DNA of 64,000 nucleotides from VRUE01 sp963705635 (lineage in GTDB: Bacteria > Actinomycetota > Thermoleophilia > Solirubrobacterales > 70-9), in the NCBI GenBank assembly GCA_963705635.1, contig CAVPKH010000003.1, positions 248,001 to 312,000 on the forward strand, in the 5' to 3' direction. Of the stretch, positions 41,057-50,003 are shown in pieces (positions within the stretch are counted from its first letter, which is position 1; the number at the start of each line of letters is the position of its first letter). The position numbers and the translations under genes are program-made. The notes beneath the pieces are model-generated. The model was not told the origin of the DNA and did not search any database. It saw nothing but the letters and a program-made list of their open reading frames with translations.

Positions 41057-41478
41057 CGCCGCCTCAGCCAACCGGCTCGCCGCTTCAGCCCCGATCGCGC
41101 TCCCGAGCTGCCCAGGGCCAGCTGGCCGCCCTCCGCCGCCGTTGCGTTCCACTGGCGCGCCGAGCGGTCGAGCTGCTCGACCTCGCTGCCCTTGCCGAGC
41201 GGGTAGGCCGGGCGCGACTCCTCAGCCAGGTCGACCCCCCACTGGTACCAGCAGAGCTCCCAAGCGACGGTGATCCGCACCTCGCTCGGCGAGCCGGCGG
41301 CGGCCCCGACGGAGGCCCGCGGGCTGCCGAGGCTGCGGGTCAGCCCGGCGACCGTGCGGGCCGCCTCGCTGGCGTTGAAGCGGTCGACGGCGGCTTCGAG
41401 GCGGCCGCCGACCGGCGCCACCCGGCGTCGCCCCACGTTGGCCCCCGCCGCCGCTGGATCGCTTCGATACAGGCTCAC
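41053..41478 (-). CDS. Hypothetical protein coupled to RNase HI
   Basis: This 141-residue soluble protein is of no family I know. It is rich in Ala, Gly, Ser and Arg, with a central block VRITVAWELCWYQWGVDLAE that looks folded. A Cys and several Trp could support a compact core. Its stop overlaps the RNase HI start by four bases, so the two are likely co-translated. The start is GTG at 41,478. Confidence 0.6.
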   Translation of the reverse strand: MSLYRSDPAAAGANVGRRRVAPVGGRLEAAVDRFNASEAARTVAGLTRSLGSPRASVGAAAGSPSEVRITVAWELCWYQWGVDLAEESRPAYPLGKGSEVEQLDRSARQWNATAAEGGQLALGSSGARSGLKRRAGWLRRR

Positions 41479-41507
41479 GACCCAAAGCTAGTCCATCCCG
41501 CGACGTA

Positions 41508-43571
41508 TCAAGCGGCGGCGATCACCCCGGAAGCAAGATGTGCAGGCACCTCTTCGTAGTGATCGAACTCGACCTCGAAGTCGGCGCGACCGCCGCTGAT
41601 CGAGCGCAGGTCGGGGGCATAGTCGAGCACCTCGGCCATCGGCACCTCCGCCCTCACCTCGGTCATCGAGCCCTTTGGCTCCATGCCAAGGGGATGGCCA
41701 CGGCGCGAGCTGAGGTCACCGATCACGTCGCCGACGACGTCGCCGGGGCAGCTGACGAGCAGCCGCACGATCGGCTCGAGCAGCACCGGATCGGCGTCCG
41801 CCATCGCCTCCTTGAAGGCCATCGCGCCGGCGATCTTGAAGGCCATCTCCGATGAGTCGACGTCGTGGTGCTTGCCGTCGACCAGCCGCACGCGCACGCC
41901 CTTCACCGGATAGCCGGCGACGGTGCCGTGCAGCATCGCCTCTTCGACCCCCTTCTCCACCGCGGGGATGAAGCTGCCGGGGATCGCCGCGCCCTTGATC
42001 TGGTTGACGAAGTCCAGGCCGGCGCCGTCGTCCGCCGGCTCGATCTCGATCTGGCAGTCGGCGAACTGGCCCCGCCCCCCGGACTGCTTCTTGAAGCGGG
42101 CGCGAGCACTGGCCGGGTGGCGGATCGACTCCTGGTAGGGGACGCGCGGCGGGTGGAGCTCGATCTCGACGCCAAAGCGGCGCTTCATCCGGGCGACGAT
42201 CACGTCGACGTGGACCTGGGTGAGGCCGGCGATGATCTGCTCGCCGGTCTGCGGGTCGCGGTGCACGTCGAGCGTCGGGTCCTCCTCGGTGAGACGGCGC
42301 ACGGCCGCGGCGGCCTTCTCGTCGTCCCCCGTCGACCTCGGCTCGTAGGCGAAGGCCATCACCGGGTCGGGCAGGTCGAGCGGGGCAAAGGCGATCGCCT
42401 CCTGCCCCGCGCAGAGCACGTCGCCGGCCCGCGTCTCCTTCAGCTTCGCGACCGCGCCGATGTCCCCCGCGCCGAGCTCCGCGGCGGGCCTCAGCTCTTT
42501 GCCAAGCGGCTGGCCGAGCTGGCCGATCCGCTCCTTCTGGTCGCGGGTGACGTTGACCGCGTGGGAGTCCGAGCGCAGCGTGCCGCGGAGGACGCGGAAG
42601 AGGTTGACCCGGCCGGTGTAAGGGTCAGCGAGCGTCTTGAAGACGTAGGCGACCAGCGGCCCGTCCTCGTCGGGCTCGATCTCGATCGCCGTGCCGCCCG
42701 GCCCGACCGCCGACACGGCGCCGCGCATCGCCGGCGAGGGGAGATCCTCGACCAGCGCCTCGAGCAACCGGCCGGTGCCGAGGTTGCGCGTCGCCACCCC
42801 GCAGGTGACGGGGAAGATGCGCCCCGCCGTAACCCCCTGCTTCAGCGCCCGCACGATCTCATCGTGGGCGATCTCCTCCCCCTCGAGGTAGCGCTCCATC
42901 AGCTCGTCGGAGTTCTCCGCCACCTCGTCCATCAGTTTCTCCCTGTACTCAGCGGCCTGGTCACGCAGCTCGTCCGGTATCTCCACCTCCTCCGCCGCGC
43001 CCGGCCCAGCGCCCCCGTAGACGAATCCCCGCTGGTCGATCAGGTCGATCACGCCGCGCACCTCCTGCTCGGCGCCAATCGGGATCTCGGTGGCGACGAC
43101 GTGGGGCCCGAAGGCGGCCTTGAGCGAGTCGAGAGCGCGAAAGAAGTCACCGCGCTCGCGGTCGAGCATGTTGACGAAGACCAGCCGCGCCAGCCCCTCG
43201 GCGTCGGCCCGGCGCCAGAGCCGCTCGGTGTGGACCTCGACTCCCATCACGCCGTTGACCACGACCACGGCCGCGTCGGCAACGCGCAGGGCGGCGATCG
43301 CATCGGCGACGAAGCTGGGCTCACCGGGGGTGTCGATCAGGTTGATCTCGCGCCCACCGTGCTCAAAGCAGGCGACGGCGGCGTTGATCGACATCGACCG
43401 CTCCTGCTCGTCGGGCTCGTGGTCGGAGACCGTCGACCCCTCGGCCGTCGCTCCCAACCGACCGATTGCGCCGGCCTCGAACAGGATCGCCTCGTGCAGG
43501 CTCGTCTTGCCGCAGCCCCGGTGCCCGATCAAGGCGACATTGCGAATCCGGTCTGCGGCCTTATGAGGCAC
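41508..43571 (-). CDS. Elongation factor G-like GTPase (EF-G2-type paralogue)
   Basis: This 687-residue translational GTPase has domain layout I-V of EF-G. It has G1 GHRGCGKTSL, G3 DTPGEPSF and the domain IV/V blocks VPYQESIRHPASARARFKKQ and SSRRGHPLGMEPKGSMTEVR. The G4 motif NKxD reads NMLD (FVNMLDRERGDF), changing the conserved Lys. This places it with the actinobacterial EF-G-like paralogues of uncertain role rather than the housekeeping fusA, which normally sits in the rps/tuf operon. It starts with GTG, next to a palindromic leader (43,580-43,603). Confidence 0.85.
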   Translation of the reverse strand: MPHKAADRIRNVALIGHRGCGKTSLHEAILFEAGAIGRLGATAEGSTVSDHEPDEQERSMSINAAVACFEHGGREINLIDTPGEPSFVADAIAALRVADAAVVVVNGVMGVEVHTERLWRRADAEGLARLVFVNMLDRERGDFFRALDSLKAAFGPHVVATEIPIGAEQEVRGVIDLIDQRGFVYGGAGPGAAEEVEIPDELRDQAAEYREKLMDEVAENSDELMERYLEGEEIAHDEIVRALKQGVTAGRIFPVTCGVATRNLGTGRLLEALVEDLPSPAMRGAVSAVGPGGTAIEIEPDEDGPLVAYVFKTLADPYTGRVNLFRVLRGTLRSDSHAVNVTRDQKERIGQLGQPLGKELRPAAELGAGDIGAVAKLKETRAGDVLCAGQEAIAFAPLDLPDPVMAFAYEPRSTGDDEKAAAAVRRLTEEDPTLDVHRDPQTGEQIIAGLTQVHVDVIVARMKRRFGVEIELHPPRVPYQESIRHPASARARFKKQSGGRGQFADCQIEIEPADDGAGLDFVNQIKGAAIPGSFIPAVEKGVEEAMLHGTVAGYPVKGVRVRLVDGKHHDVDSSEMAFKIAGAMAFKEAMADADPVLLEPIVRLLVSCPGDVVGDVIGDLSSRRGHPLGMEPKGSMTEVRAEVPMAEVLDYAPDLRSISGGRADFEVEFDHYEEVPAHLASGVIAAA

Positions 43572-43579
43572 GCAATTGA

Positions 43580-43603
43580 AGTTACACCCCGATTGGCGTA
43601 ACT
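43580..43603. promoter_or_regulatory. AGTTAC...GTAACT palindrome between sigma factor and EF-G-like genes
   Basis: AGTTAC-(12 nt)-GTAACT is a perfect 6-bp inverted repeat nine bases upstream of the EF-G-like start and 20 bases downstream of the sigma-factor stop. It could be an operator or a weak terminator; no regulator is evident. Confidence 0.3.
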
Positions 43604-43622
43604 CAAACCGAGTGGCTCGAGC

Positions 43623-44396
43623 TCAGGCGGCCTCGAGGCCGGACTTCAAGCGCATCACTGCCTTGGTGTGCAACTGCGAGACGCGCGACTCGGTAACGCC
43701 GAGCACCTCGCCGATCTCGCGCAGGGTGAGGTTCTCGTAGTAGTAGAGGGCGACGACGAGCTGCTCGCGCTCCGGCAGCGAGGCGATCGCCTCGGTGAGC
43801 CGGTCCTTGATCTCGCTGCTGGCGAGCGATTCCTGCGGGTCTTCGGCGCGCGGATCGGAGATCGTGTCGAGCAGCGAGACCTGGTCGCCGGAGGAATCGG
43901 AAACGGTCCAGAGCTCGTCGAGCGCATAGACGGAAGAGTTGGCGATCTCCAGCAGCGAGGTCTGCAGTTCGTCTTCGCTGACGCCGAGCGTCCCGGCCAG
44001 CTCGGCCTCGCTGGGCGCCCGCTGCAGCTCGTGCTCGAGCTTGGCCTGGGCGGCCTCGATCTCGCGAGCGCGCGAGCGCACCGAGCGCGGCACCCAGTCC
44101 AGGGAGCGCAGCTCGTCGATGATCGCGCCGCGGATCCGGGTCATCGCGAAGGTCTCGAACTTGATCCCGCGCTCGGGCTCGAAGCGCTCGATCGAGCCGA
44201 TCAGCCCCATCAGGCCGTAGGAGATCAGGTCGGCGTCGTCGACGTGCGAGGGAAGGCCGGCACCGAGGCGGCCGGCGACGAACTTGACCATCGGCGAGTA
44301 GGCGACGACCAGGCGCTCGCGCGCGCTCGCATCGCCTTCCCCCTTGTAGCGGCGCCAAAGATCGCGCAGCTCCACCTCTTTTACGCCGGTTTCCAT
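43623..44396 (-). CDS. whiG: Sigma factor of the FliA/WhiG family
   Basis: This 257-residue alternative sigma-70-family factor has region 2 VDDADLISYGLMGLIGSIER, then FEPERGIKFETFAMTRIRGA. Region 3 carries the family hallmark SLDWVPRSVRSRAREIE, and region 4 is PEREQLVVALYYYENLTLRE, then VLGVTESRVSQLHTKAVMRL. The family controls flagella (FliA) or sporulation (WhiG). With an actinobacterial background and no flagellar genes nearby, WhiG is the closer name. ATG 44,396 (METGVKEVELRDLW) is chosen over the upstream ATG at 44,429 because the latter overlaps the recombinase gene. Confidence 0.85.
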   Translation of the reverse strand: METGVKEVELRDLWRRYKGEGDASARERLVVAYSPMVKFVAGRLGAGLPSHVDDADLISYGLMGLIGSIERFEPERGIKFETFAMTRIRGAIIDELRSLDWVPRSVRSRAREIEAAQAKLEHELQRAPSEAELAGTLGVSEDELQTSLLEIANSSVYALDELWTVSDSSGDQVSLLDTISDPRAEDPQESLASSEIKDRLTEAIASLPEREQLVVALYYYENLTLREIGEVLGVTESRVSQLHTKAVMRLKSGLEAA

Positions 44397-44442
44397 GCCG
44401 CTTAGCCCGATTCTATGTTCGCTGAGCAATCGTTATTGCGGC

Positions 44443-45306
44443 TCATGCGCGCGGGTGGGTGGCAGCGTACGCATCGCGCAGGCGAGCCGCATCGACGCGA
44501 GTGTAGACCTGCGTGGTCGAGATCGAGGCGTGGCCAAGCAGCTCCTGGATCGTGCGCAGGTCGGCGCCGCCCTCGAGCAGGTGCGTGGCGAAGCTGTGGC
44601 GCAGCGAGTGCGGCGAGACGCCGGCGGCCAGCGCCGCCTCGCGCACCCAGAGGCCGAGGCGGCGGGTGACGTCGGAGTTGGAGAGGCGACGGCCGCTCTT
44701 GGAGAGGAAGAGCGCCCGCTCGCGCGGGTCGGCGGCCAAGCGCGTGGCGGCCGCGCTCGCTATAGCGCTGCAGCGCCTGCTGGGCCGGCTCGCCGACCGG
44801 GAGCAGGCGTTCCTTCGAGCCCTTGCCGAGCACGCGCAGCTGCTCGGTTTCGAAGTCGAGCGCGCCGAGGTCGAGGTTGACGATCTCCTCGCAGCGCAGG
44901 CCACAGGAGTAGGCGAGCTCCAGCATCGCCCGGTCGCGCAGCTCCAGCGGCGTCCGCGCCGGGATCCCCTCCAGCAGCTCCCGCACCTGCGCGGCGAAAG
45001 CACCCGCGGCAGCTTCTCTTCGCGCTTCGGGCTGGAGACGAGGTCGGCCGGGTTCTGCCCGACCCGCTCGGTGCGGACGAGGAAGTCGAAGAGGCCGCGG
45101 ATCGCGGCCAGCTTGCGAGCGACCGTCGCCGGCGCGGCGCCGCCCGACGAGAGCCCAGCCGCGTAGCGGCGCACGTCGCGGTGGCGAATCTCGCCGGCGC
45201 CCTCTCCCCCGCCCACTCGACGAACTGGCCGAGGTCGACGGCGTAGGCCTTGCCGCGTCCGCTCGGCCGCACCACGTCCGCTCAGGTCGCGGTCATATGC
45301 GGTCAA
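44443..45306 (-). pseudogene. xerC: XerC/D-type tyrosine recombinase, split by frameshifts
   Basis: The pieces of a tyrosine recombinase are present in three frames. AYAVDLGQFVEWA is in one frame (near 45,210-45,250). RKLAAIRGLFDFLVRTERVG to KREEKLPRVLSP is in a second (45,000-45,210), and ELRDRAMLELAYSCGLRCEE to LQRYSERGRHAL is in a third (44,750-44,995). ALFLSKSGRRLSNSDVTRRL to the catalytic HSLRHSFATHLLEGGADLRT, LLGHASISTTQVYTR and the C-terminus then return to the second frame. The catalytic box is intact. One break coincides with a run of five C (45,206-45,210). It sits beside whiG as in other actinobacteria, so assembly error is as likely as a pseudogene. Confidence 0.75.
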
Positions 45307-45366
45307 AGCTTCGCCCAGGTCACAAAACAGATTCGTCTTGCGCGCAGCACGTCCTGCGAGCGGGCG

Positions 45367-46410
45367 CTACCCGATGAAGATCGGCGTGCCGACTTCGACT
45401 TGGTCGTAGAGCTCTTCGACGTCCGGGATCGCCATCCGCACGCAGCCGTGGGAGGCGGCGGAGCCGAGCGAGTAGGTCTCTTCGGTGCCGTGGATCCCGG
45501 CGCCTTCGAAGATCCCCATCCAGCGCGCCTTGATCGGGTTCGAGGGGCCCGGGTGGGATGTCCTGGCCGGCGAGGCTCCCGGCCCAGTCGGATTCGGGCA
45601 CGTGCCAGGTCGGGTTTTCTTCCTTTTCCTGAATCGAGTAGAGGCCTTCGGGGGTTTCCAGGCCTTCCTGGCCGACCGCGACGGTGTAGGTCTTGGCCAG
45701 CTTCAGGTTCTTCCAGAGTCGCAGGGTGAAGGTAGCCGCGGTCGAGGGTCAGGTAGGAGGGATAGGCGGCGGCGACTTCTTCCGTCGGTCACATCCGGCT
45801 TCGTGTAGTGGGTGCGGGCGGCAATCGTGTGGTCGGCGCTGGCGTTCAGCACCGCGGCCTTCAACTGGCGGGTAAGCAGAATGTCACGGAGCTTGCGCCC
45901 GTTCTTGGCGGCGACGACTTCAAGCGAGTCGGCGGTCGGTTCGACCGTCGCATCCTGGGCTTCACGATCGACCTGGCGGGCGATCTTGCGAACGAAACGG
46001 TTGATCGCGGGCTGGGAGTAGGTGACGTCTGCACCGATCTGCTTGTCGAGGCTGCCGCCAGTCACGTAGCGAACCAGGCGGCCGGGGAACCCGCCATCGC
46101 GGCTGTCGGCAACCGCTTCTTCGATCGCCGCGTCAAGGTTGGCTTGAACCTTGAGGCTCGCGCCCGAGAGCGTCCAACTCTCGCCGTCGTAGCCGACCCG
46201 TAGGGAGTGCCGCAGCGGCGCCAAGCAGCTTCGGCCGACCGCCTGCTTGGCTTCTGCTTCGTCCATGCCACCGACGTCGACGCCGCCAACGCTGACGCCA
46301 TCGGCGATCTTGTCCTTCTCCGAGCTGTCGTAGGCGTAACCGGCAGCAACCCCAAGGAGGAGCAGCGCCACCAGGGCGACGATCGAGATTTGAGTCTTGC
46401 GCCCCATCAC
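45367..46410 (-). pseudogene. Secreted L,D-transpeptidase (YkuD) with PG-binding domain, split by frameshifts
   Basis: From MGRKTQISIVALVALLLLGV (membrane anchor) the first frame encodes a PG_binding_4-like domain (GGMDEAEAKQAVGRSCLA, LKVQANLDAAIEEAVADSRD) down to about 45,785. Two further frames carry EVAAAYPSYLTLDRG and LRLWKNLKLAKTYTVAVGQE, then GLETPEGLYSIQEKEENPTW. The last frame holds NPIKARWMGIFEGAGIHG and the catalytic SHGCVRMAIPDVEELYDQ, stopping at 45,367. Breaks lie near 45,783, 45,738 and 45,548. The active-site Cys is present. When intact it would cross-link peptidoglycan outside the membrane. Confidence 0.75.
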
Positions 46411-46522
46411 CTTTTCCCAGAGGTCGTCATCGGCTCAACCCCGATCTGACCTTCGTAAAGTTTAGGCATACGGATCATTCGGCCAGATCAGTGTCGTTCC
46501 CTGCAAAACGGCATTCGGCAGG

Positions 46523-47267
46523 GTGACGGTCACGGCGGATATCTTTCCCCAGGTGCGCTCCAAGGACGATGTCCGCAAGGAGGTCTGGAAGGCGATGGAC
46601 CGCGCCGGCGTGTCCCGCTTTCCGGGCGCCGAGGGACGCATCCCCAACTTCGCCGGGGCGAAGCTGGCGGCCGAGAAGCTCGCCGGGCACCAGCTCTGGA
46701 AGCGCGCCCGGGTGATCAAGGCCAACCCCGACTCACCCCAGACCTACGTCCGCCGCATCGCCCTCGAGCAGGGCAAGGTCGTGATCATGGCGGTGCCGCG
46801 CCTGCGCGATCCCCACCCGTTCCGCGTCCTCGACCCGAAGAAGCTCTCAAAGCGCGCGGTCAAAGAGGCGGCGACGATCAAGGGCGCGCTCAAACACGGC
46901 CGGGTGACCGCCCTCGACGAGCTGCCCGAGATCGACTTCGTCCTCTGCTGGCTCGGTCGCGGTCAACCTCAGCGGCGCCCGGGTCGGCAAGGGCGGCGGC
47001 TACTCCGACCTCGAGTACGGCGTCCTCATCGACGCCGGCAAGATCGACGGCCACACCACGGTGGCGACGACCGTGCACCCGACCCAGGTCCTGCGCCAGC
47101 ACCTGATGATGACCGCGCACGACCTGCCGGTCGACGTGATCGCCACGCCCCGCGCCGTGATCGAGGTCGAGCGCCAGTACGAGCGGCCGCGCGGCATCCT
47201 CTGGGACCATCTGCAGCCACCGCAGATCCGCGAGATACCCATACTTGAACGTATGGGCTATGCATGA
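46523..47267 (+). pseudogene. 5-formyltetrahydrofolate cyclo-ligase family protein, one frameshift
   Basis: The first frame reads from VTVTADIFPQVRSKDDVRKE through GVSRFPGAEGRIPNFAGAKL, IKANPDSPQTYVRRIALEQG and KVVIMAVPRLRDPHPFRVLD to LPEIDFVLC. Near 46,945 the sensible sequence switches frame to GSVAVNLSGARVGKGGGYSD, then LEYGVLIDAGKIDGHTTVAT and HDLPVDVIATPRAVIEVERQ. The GSVAVN..GxRxGKGGGYSDLE block is diagnostic of the family, which acts on folates (5-formyl-THF to methenyl-THF) with ATP. A single extra base explains the break. Its end overlaps the next gene by 8 nt. Confidence 0.78.
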
Positions 47268-48132
47268 CGATTACGGCAACGCCGACCCCGACTGGCTGAA
47301 GATCGACTGGCGGCCGCACCTGCACCGGGTGCAGCTGCCGGGAGGCGAGGTCAACTACGCCGAGATCGGCGAGGGCGAGCCGATCGTCTTCGTCCACGGC
47401 ATCTCGGGCTCGTGGCAGAACTGGCTCGAGAACCTCCCCCACTTCGGCCGCAACCGCCGCGCCATCGCCCTCGACCTGCCCGGCTTCGGCGCCAGCCCGA
47501 TGCCCTCCTGGCCAATCGACATGCCGGCCTACGGGCGCCTGCTGCACGACTTCTGCGAGAAGCTGGGCCTGGGGAGCGGCGCCACCTTGGTCGGCAACTC
47601 GATGGGCGGCCTGGTCGCCGCCGAGGCGGTTCTCGGGGCGCCGGGGAAGTTCGACCGCCTGGTGCTGGTCTCAGCGGCCGGATTCATCAATACCTGGCTG
47701 CCGCACCAGCGCGGCACCGCCACCTCGCGGGCCTGGAACACGTTCGGTCGCCCCTTCGGCGCCGCGGCGCGCTTCGTCGTCAGCCACCGCCTCGCCCGCT
47801 ACCTGATGTTCCGCTTCTTCATCCGCTACCCGAGCCGGCTGCGGCCCGAGCTGCTCTGGGAGCAGATGAGCTCGGGGCTGCCCTGCCCCGGATTCGCCGA
47901 CTCGCTCGACGCGGTGATGGAATACGACGCCCGCGACCGCCTCGAAGAAATCGAGATCCCGACGATGATCGTCTGGGGCTTCGACGACTGGGTGATCCCA
48001 GCCGCGGCGGCGCTGAGCTACCACCGCCGCATGCCCCGCTCCCGCCTGGAGATCTTCGAGCACACCGGCCACGTGCCGCAGCTGGAGCGTCCGTTGCGGT
48101 TCAACGCTCTACTCGATGAGTTCCTCACCTGA
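47260..48132 (+). CDS. Alpha/beta-fold hydrolase
   Basis: This 290-residue alpha/beta hydrolase has oxyanion region VFVHGISGSWQNW, nucleophile elbow VGNSMGGLVA (Ser), acid VWGFDDWVIP (Asp) and catalytic His in EHTGHVPQLERP, so the triad is complete. Its substrate is unknown; the family includes esterases, epoxide hydrolases and dehalogenases. The ATG at 47,260 overlaps the preceding gene's stop (ATGCATGA). Its own TGA lies inside the left arm of the structured repeat at 48,129-48,245. Confidence 0.84.
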   Translation: MHDDYGNADPDWLKIDWRPHLHRVQLPGGEVNYAEIGEGEPIVFVHGISGSWQNWLENLPHFGRNRRAIALDLPGFGASPMPSWPIDMPAYGRLLHDFCEKLGLGSGATLVGNSMGGLVAAEAVLGAPGKFDRLVLVSAAGFINTWLPHQRGTATSRAWNTFGRPFGAAARFVVSHRLARYLMFRFFIRYPSRLRPELLWEQMSSGLPCPGFADSLDAVMEYDARDRLEEIEIPTMIVWGFDDWVIPAAAALSYHRRMPRSRLEIFEHTGHVPQLERPLRFNALLDEFLT

Positions 48133-48245
48133 CCGGCGGGACCGGGGGCTTCCGCTTAACTTTTTCGGTGGAGACGCACCGGCTGATGCCGCAAGGGATT
48201 GCCGAAAAAGTACAAGACGCTCCAGCCCCCGGTCCCGCCGGTCAG
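48129..48245. repeat. Structured palindromic element, copy 1
   Basis: Outer arms of 22 bp (48,129-48,150 and 48,224-48,245, from CTGACCGGCGGG... to ...CCCGCCGGTCAG) are perfectly complementary. Inside lie TCCGCTTAACTTTTTCGG and CCGAAAAAGTACAAGACG, which pair with a small internal loop, and a ~34-nt loop with CTGATGCCGCAAGG. The left arm contains the TGA of the alpha/beta hydrolase and the right arm the TGA of ilvD. The inner core is shared with copy 2 at 58,688-58,802; the outer arms are not. Confidence 0.85.
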
Positions 48246-49936
48246 CCTGTGACCGCGCCTTGGGAAGCCGATGAAACCGTTGCGGCGTACTTCGCCATTA
48301 CGCCACGCTTGTAGCGAGCTTCGGGGTTCTGGTATTCGGCGACTCGCTTGGCAATCTCCTCGTTGGAGAGGTCGACGTCGAGACGACGGCCGTCGATGTC
48401 GACGGTCACCTCGTCGCCCTCGCGGATCGCCGCGATCGGGCCGCCCTTGGCCGCCTCGGGGGCGACGTGGCCGATCATCAGGCCGCGGGTGGCGCCGGAG
48501 AAACGGCCGTCGGTGACCATCGCGACGCTCTCCCCCAGCCCCTCGCCGACGATCGCGGCGGTGACCTGGAGCATCTCGCGCATGCCGGGGCCACCGACCG
48601 GGCCCTCGTTGCGGATTACGACGACGTCGCCGGCGTTGATCTGCTGGTCCTTGACCGCGCGGAAGCAATCCTCTTCTGACTCGAAGACCCGGGCCGGGCC
48701 CGTCTGCTGGGTCCGCTCGGTACCGGCGAGCTTGACCACGGCACCGTCGGGGGCGAGGTTTCCACCCAGAATGGCCAGGCCGCCTTCGGCCTTGACCGGG
48801 TCCGCGAGCGGCCGCACGACTTCCTGTCCAGGGGCCTCGCTCGCCTCTCCCGCCACCTCGCCGATCGTCTTGCCGGTGACGGTCAGCGCGTCCTCGTGGA
48901 GCTTGCCGGACTCGGCCAGCCGCTTGAGGATCAGCGGCACGCCGCCGGCGCGGTAGAGGTCGGTGGCGACGAAGCGGCCGCCGGGCTTGAGGTCGGCGAG
49001 CAACGGCGTCTCCCGCGAGATCCGCTCGAAGTCGTCCATAGTCAGCTCGATGCCGAGCTCGTGGGCGATCGCAATCAGGTGCAGCACCGCGTTCGTCGAG
49101 CCCCCCGAGGCGCAGACGCAGGCGATCGCGTTCTCCAGCGAGTCGCGGGTGATCACCTTGCTCGGCGTGATGTCTTCGCTGAGGACGTTGATGACGAGCT
49201 CACCGATCCGCTTCGCGACGCTGCCCTTCTCGTCGTCTTCGGCGGGCACCATCGCCGACCCTCCGGCGCTGACGCCGAGGGCCTCGAAGGCGCAGGCCAT
49301 CGTGTTGGCGGTGAACTGGCCGCCGCAGGCACCGGCGCCCGGGCTGGCGACGCCCTCGAGCTCGTTCAGTTCCTCGTCGCTCATGTCGCCGGCGTTGTGG
49401 GCGCCGATCGCCTCGAAGATGTCGAGGATGGTGACGTCGCGGCCGTGCCAGTAGCCGGGCGCGATCGAGCCCCCGTAGAGCACGACCGACGGGATGTCGA
49501 GCCGGGCGAGGGCCATCGAGCAGCCCGGAATCGTCTTGTCGCAGGCGCAGAGGGCGACGATCGCGTCGAACTGGTAGCCGCGCGCCATCAGCTCGATCGA
49601 ATCGGCGATCACCTCGCGGCTGACCAGCGAGGTCTTCATTCCCTCGGTCCCCATCGTGATCCCGTCGGAGATCGCGACGGTGTTGAACTCCAGCGGCGTG
49701 CCCCCCGCCGCGCGGACGCCCTCCTTGACGTGCTCGGCGAGGCCACGCAGGTGGAAGTTGCACGAGTTCGCCTCTGCCCAGGTGTTGGCGATGCCGATCG
49801 TCGGCCGGCTCAGCGCCTCGTCGTCGTAGCCGACGCCCTTCATATAGGCGCGCGAGTGGGCCCGATCCGGACCGTCGAAGAGGGCGCTGGAGCGCGGCCG
49901 GGGCAGCGAGGTCTTGGTGGCGCCGTTTGAGCTCAT
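48242..49936 (-). CDS. ilvD: Dihydroxy-acid dehydratase
   Basis: This 564-residue iron-sulfur dehydratase of valine/isoleucine biosynthesis converts 2,3-dihydroxy acids to 2-keto acids in the cytosol. Cluster Cys are in NSCNFHL, ALCACDKTIPGC and GACGGQFTANTM. Other family blocks are FNTVAISDGITMGTEGMKTS, MVTDGRFSGATRG and GHVAPEAA, with NEGPVGGPGMREML near the end. The ATG at 49,936 is preferred; a TTG two codons upstream is possible. The TGA stop lies in the right arm of the structured repeat. Confidence 0.95.
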   Translation of the reverse strand: MSSNGATKTSLPRPRSSALFDGPDRAHSRAYMKGVGYDDEALSRPTIGIANTWAEANSCNFHLRGLAEHVKEGVRAAGGTPLEFNTVAISDGITMGTEGMKTSLVSREVIADSIELMARGYQFDAIVALCACDKTIPGCSMALARLDIPSVVLYGGSIAPGYWHGRDVTILDIFEAIGAHNAGDMSDEELNELEGVASPGAGACGGQFTANTMACAFEALGVSAGGSAMVPAEDDEKGSVAKRIGELVINVLSEDITPSKVITRDSLENAIACVCASGGSTNAVLHLIAIAHELGIELTMDDFERISRETPLLADLKPGGRFVATDLYRAGGVPLILKRLAESGKLHEDALTVTGKTIGEVAGEASEAPGQEVVRPLADPVKAEGGLAILGGNLAPDGAVVKLAGTERTQQTGPARVFESEEDCFRAVKDQQINAGDVVVIRNEGPVGGPGMREMLQVTAAIVGEGLGESVAMVTDGRFSGATRGLMIGHVAPEAAKGGPIAAIREGDEVTVDIDGRRLDVDLSNEEIAKRVAEYQNPEARYKRGVMAKYAATVSSASQGAVTG

Positions 49937-50003
49937 CGCCAAAATCTACTGGGCGGCTCGAGCCTGAAGGATCGCCGGCGCCGCGGGCCCGACGAGCCCT
50001 CGG

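Noticed and set aside
41865..43601. 578-codon plus-strand frame opposite the EF-G-like gene
   Set aside because: The translated sequence is Asp/Arg/Gly/Leu-rich with no motif, while the opposite strand has full EF-G domains.
43572..43622. Classical intrinsic terminator after the sigma-factor gene
   Set aside because: The AGTTAC...GTAACT repeat has a 6-bp stem with a 12-nt loop and no T-run, so it was listed only as a possible regulatory palindrome.
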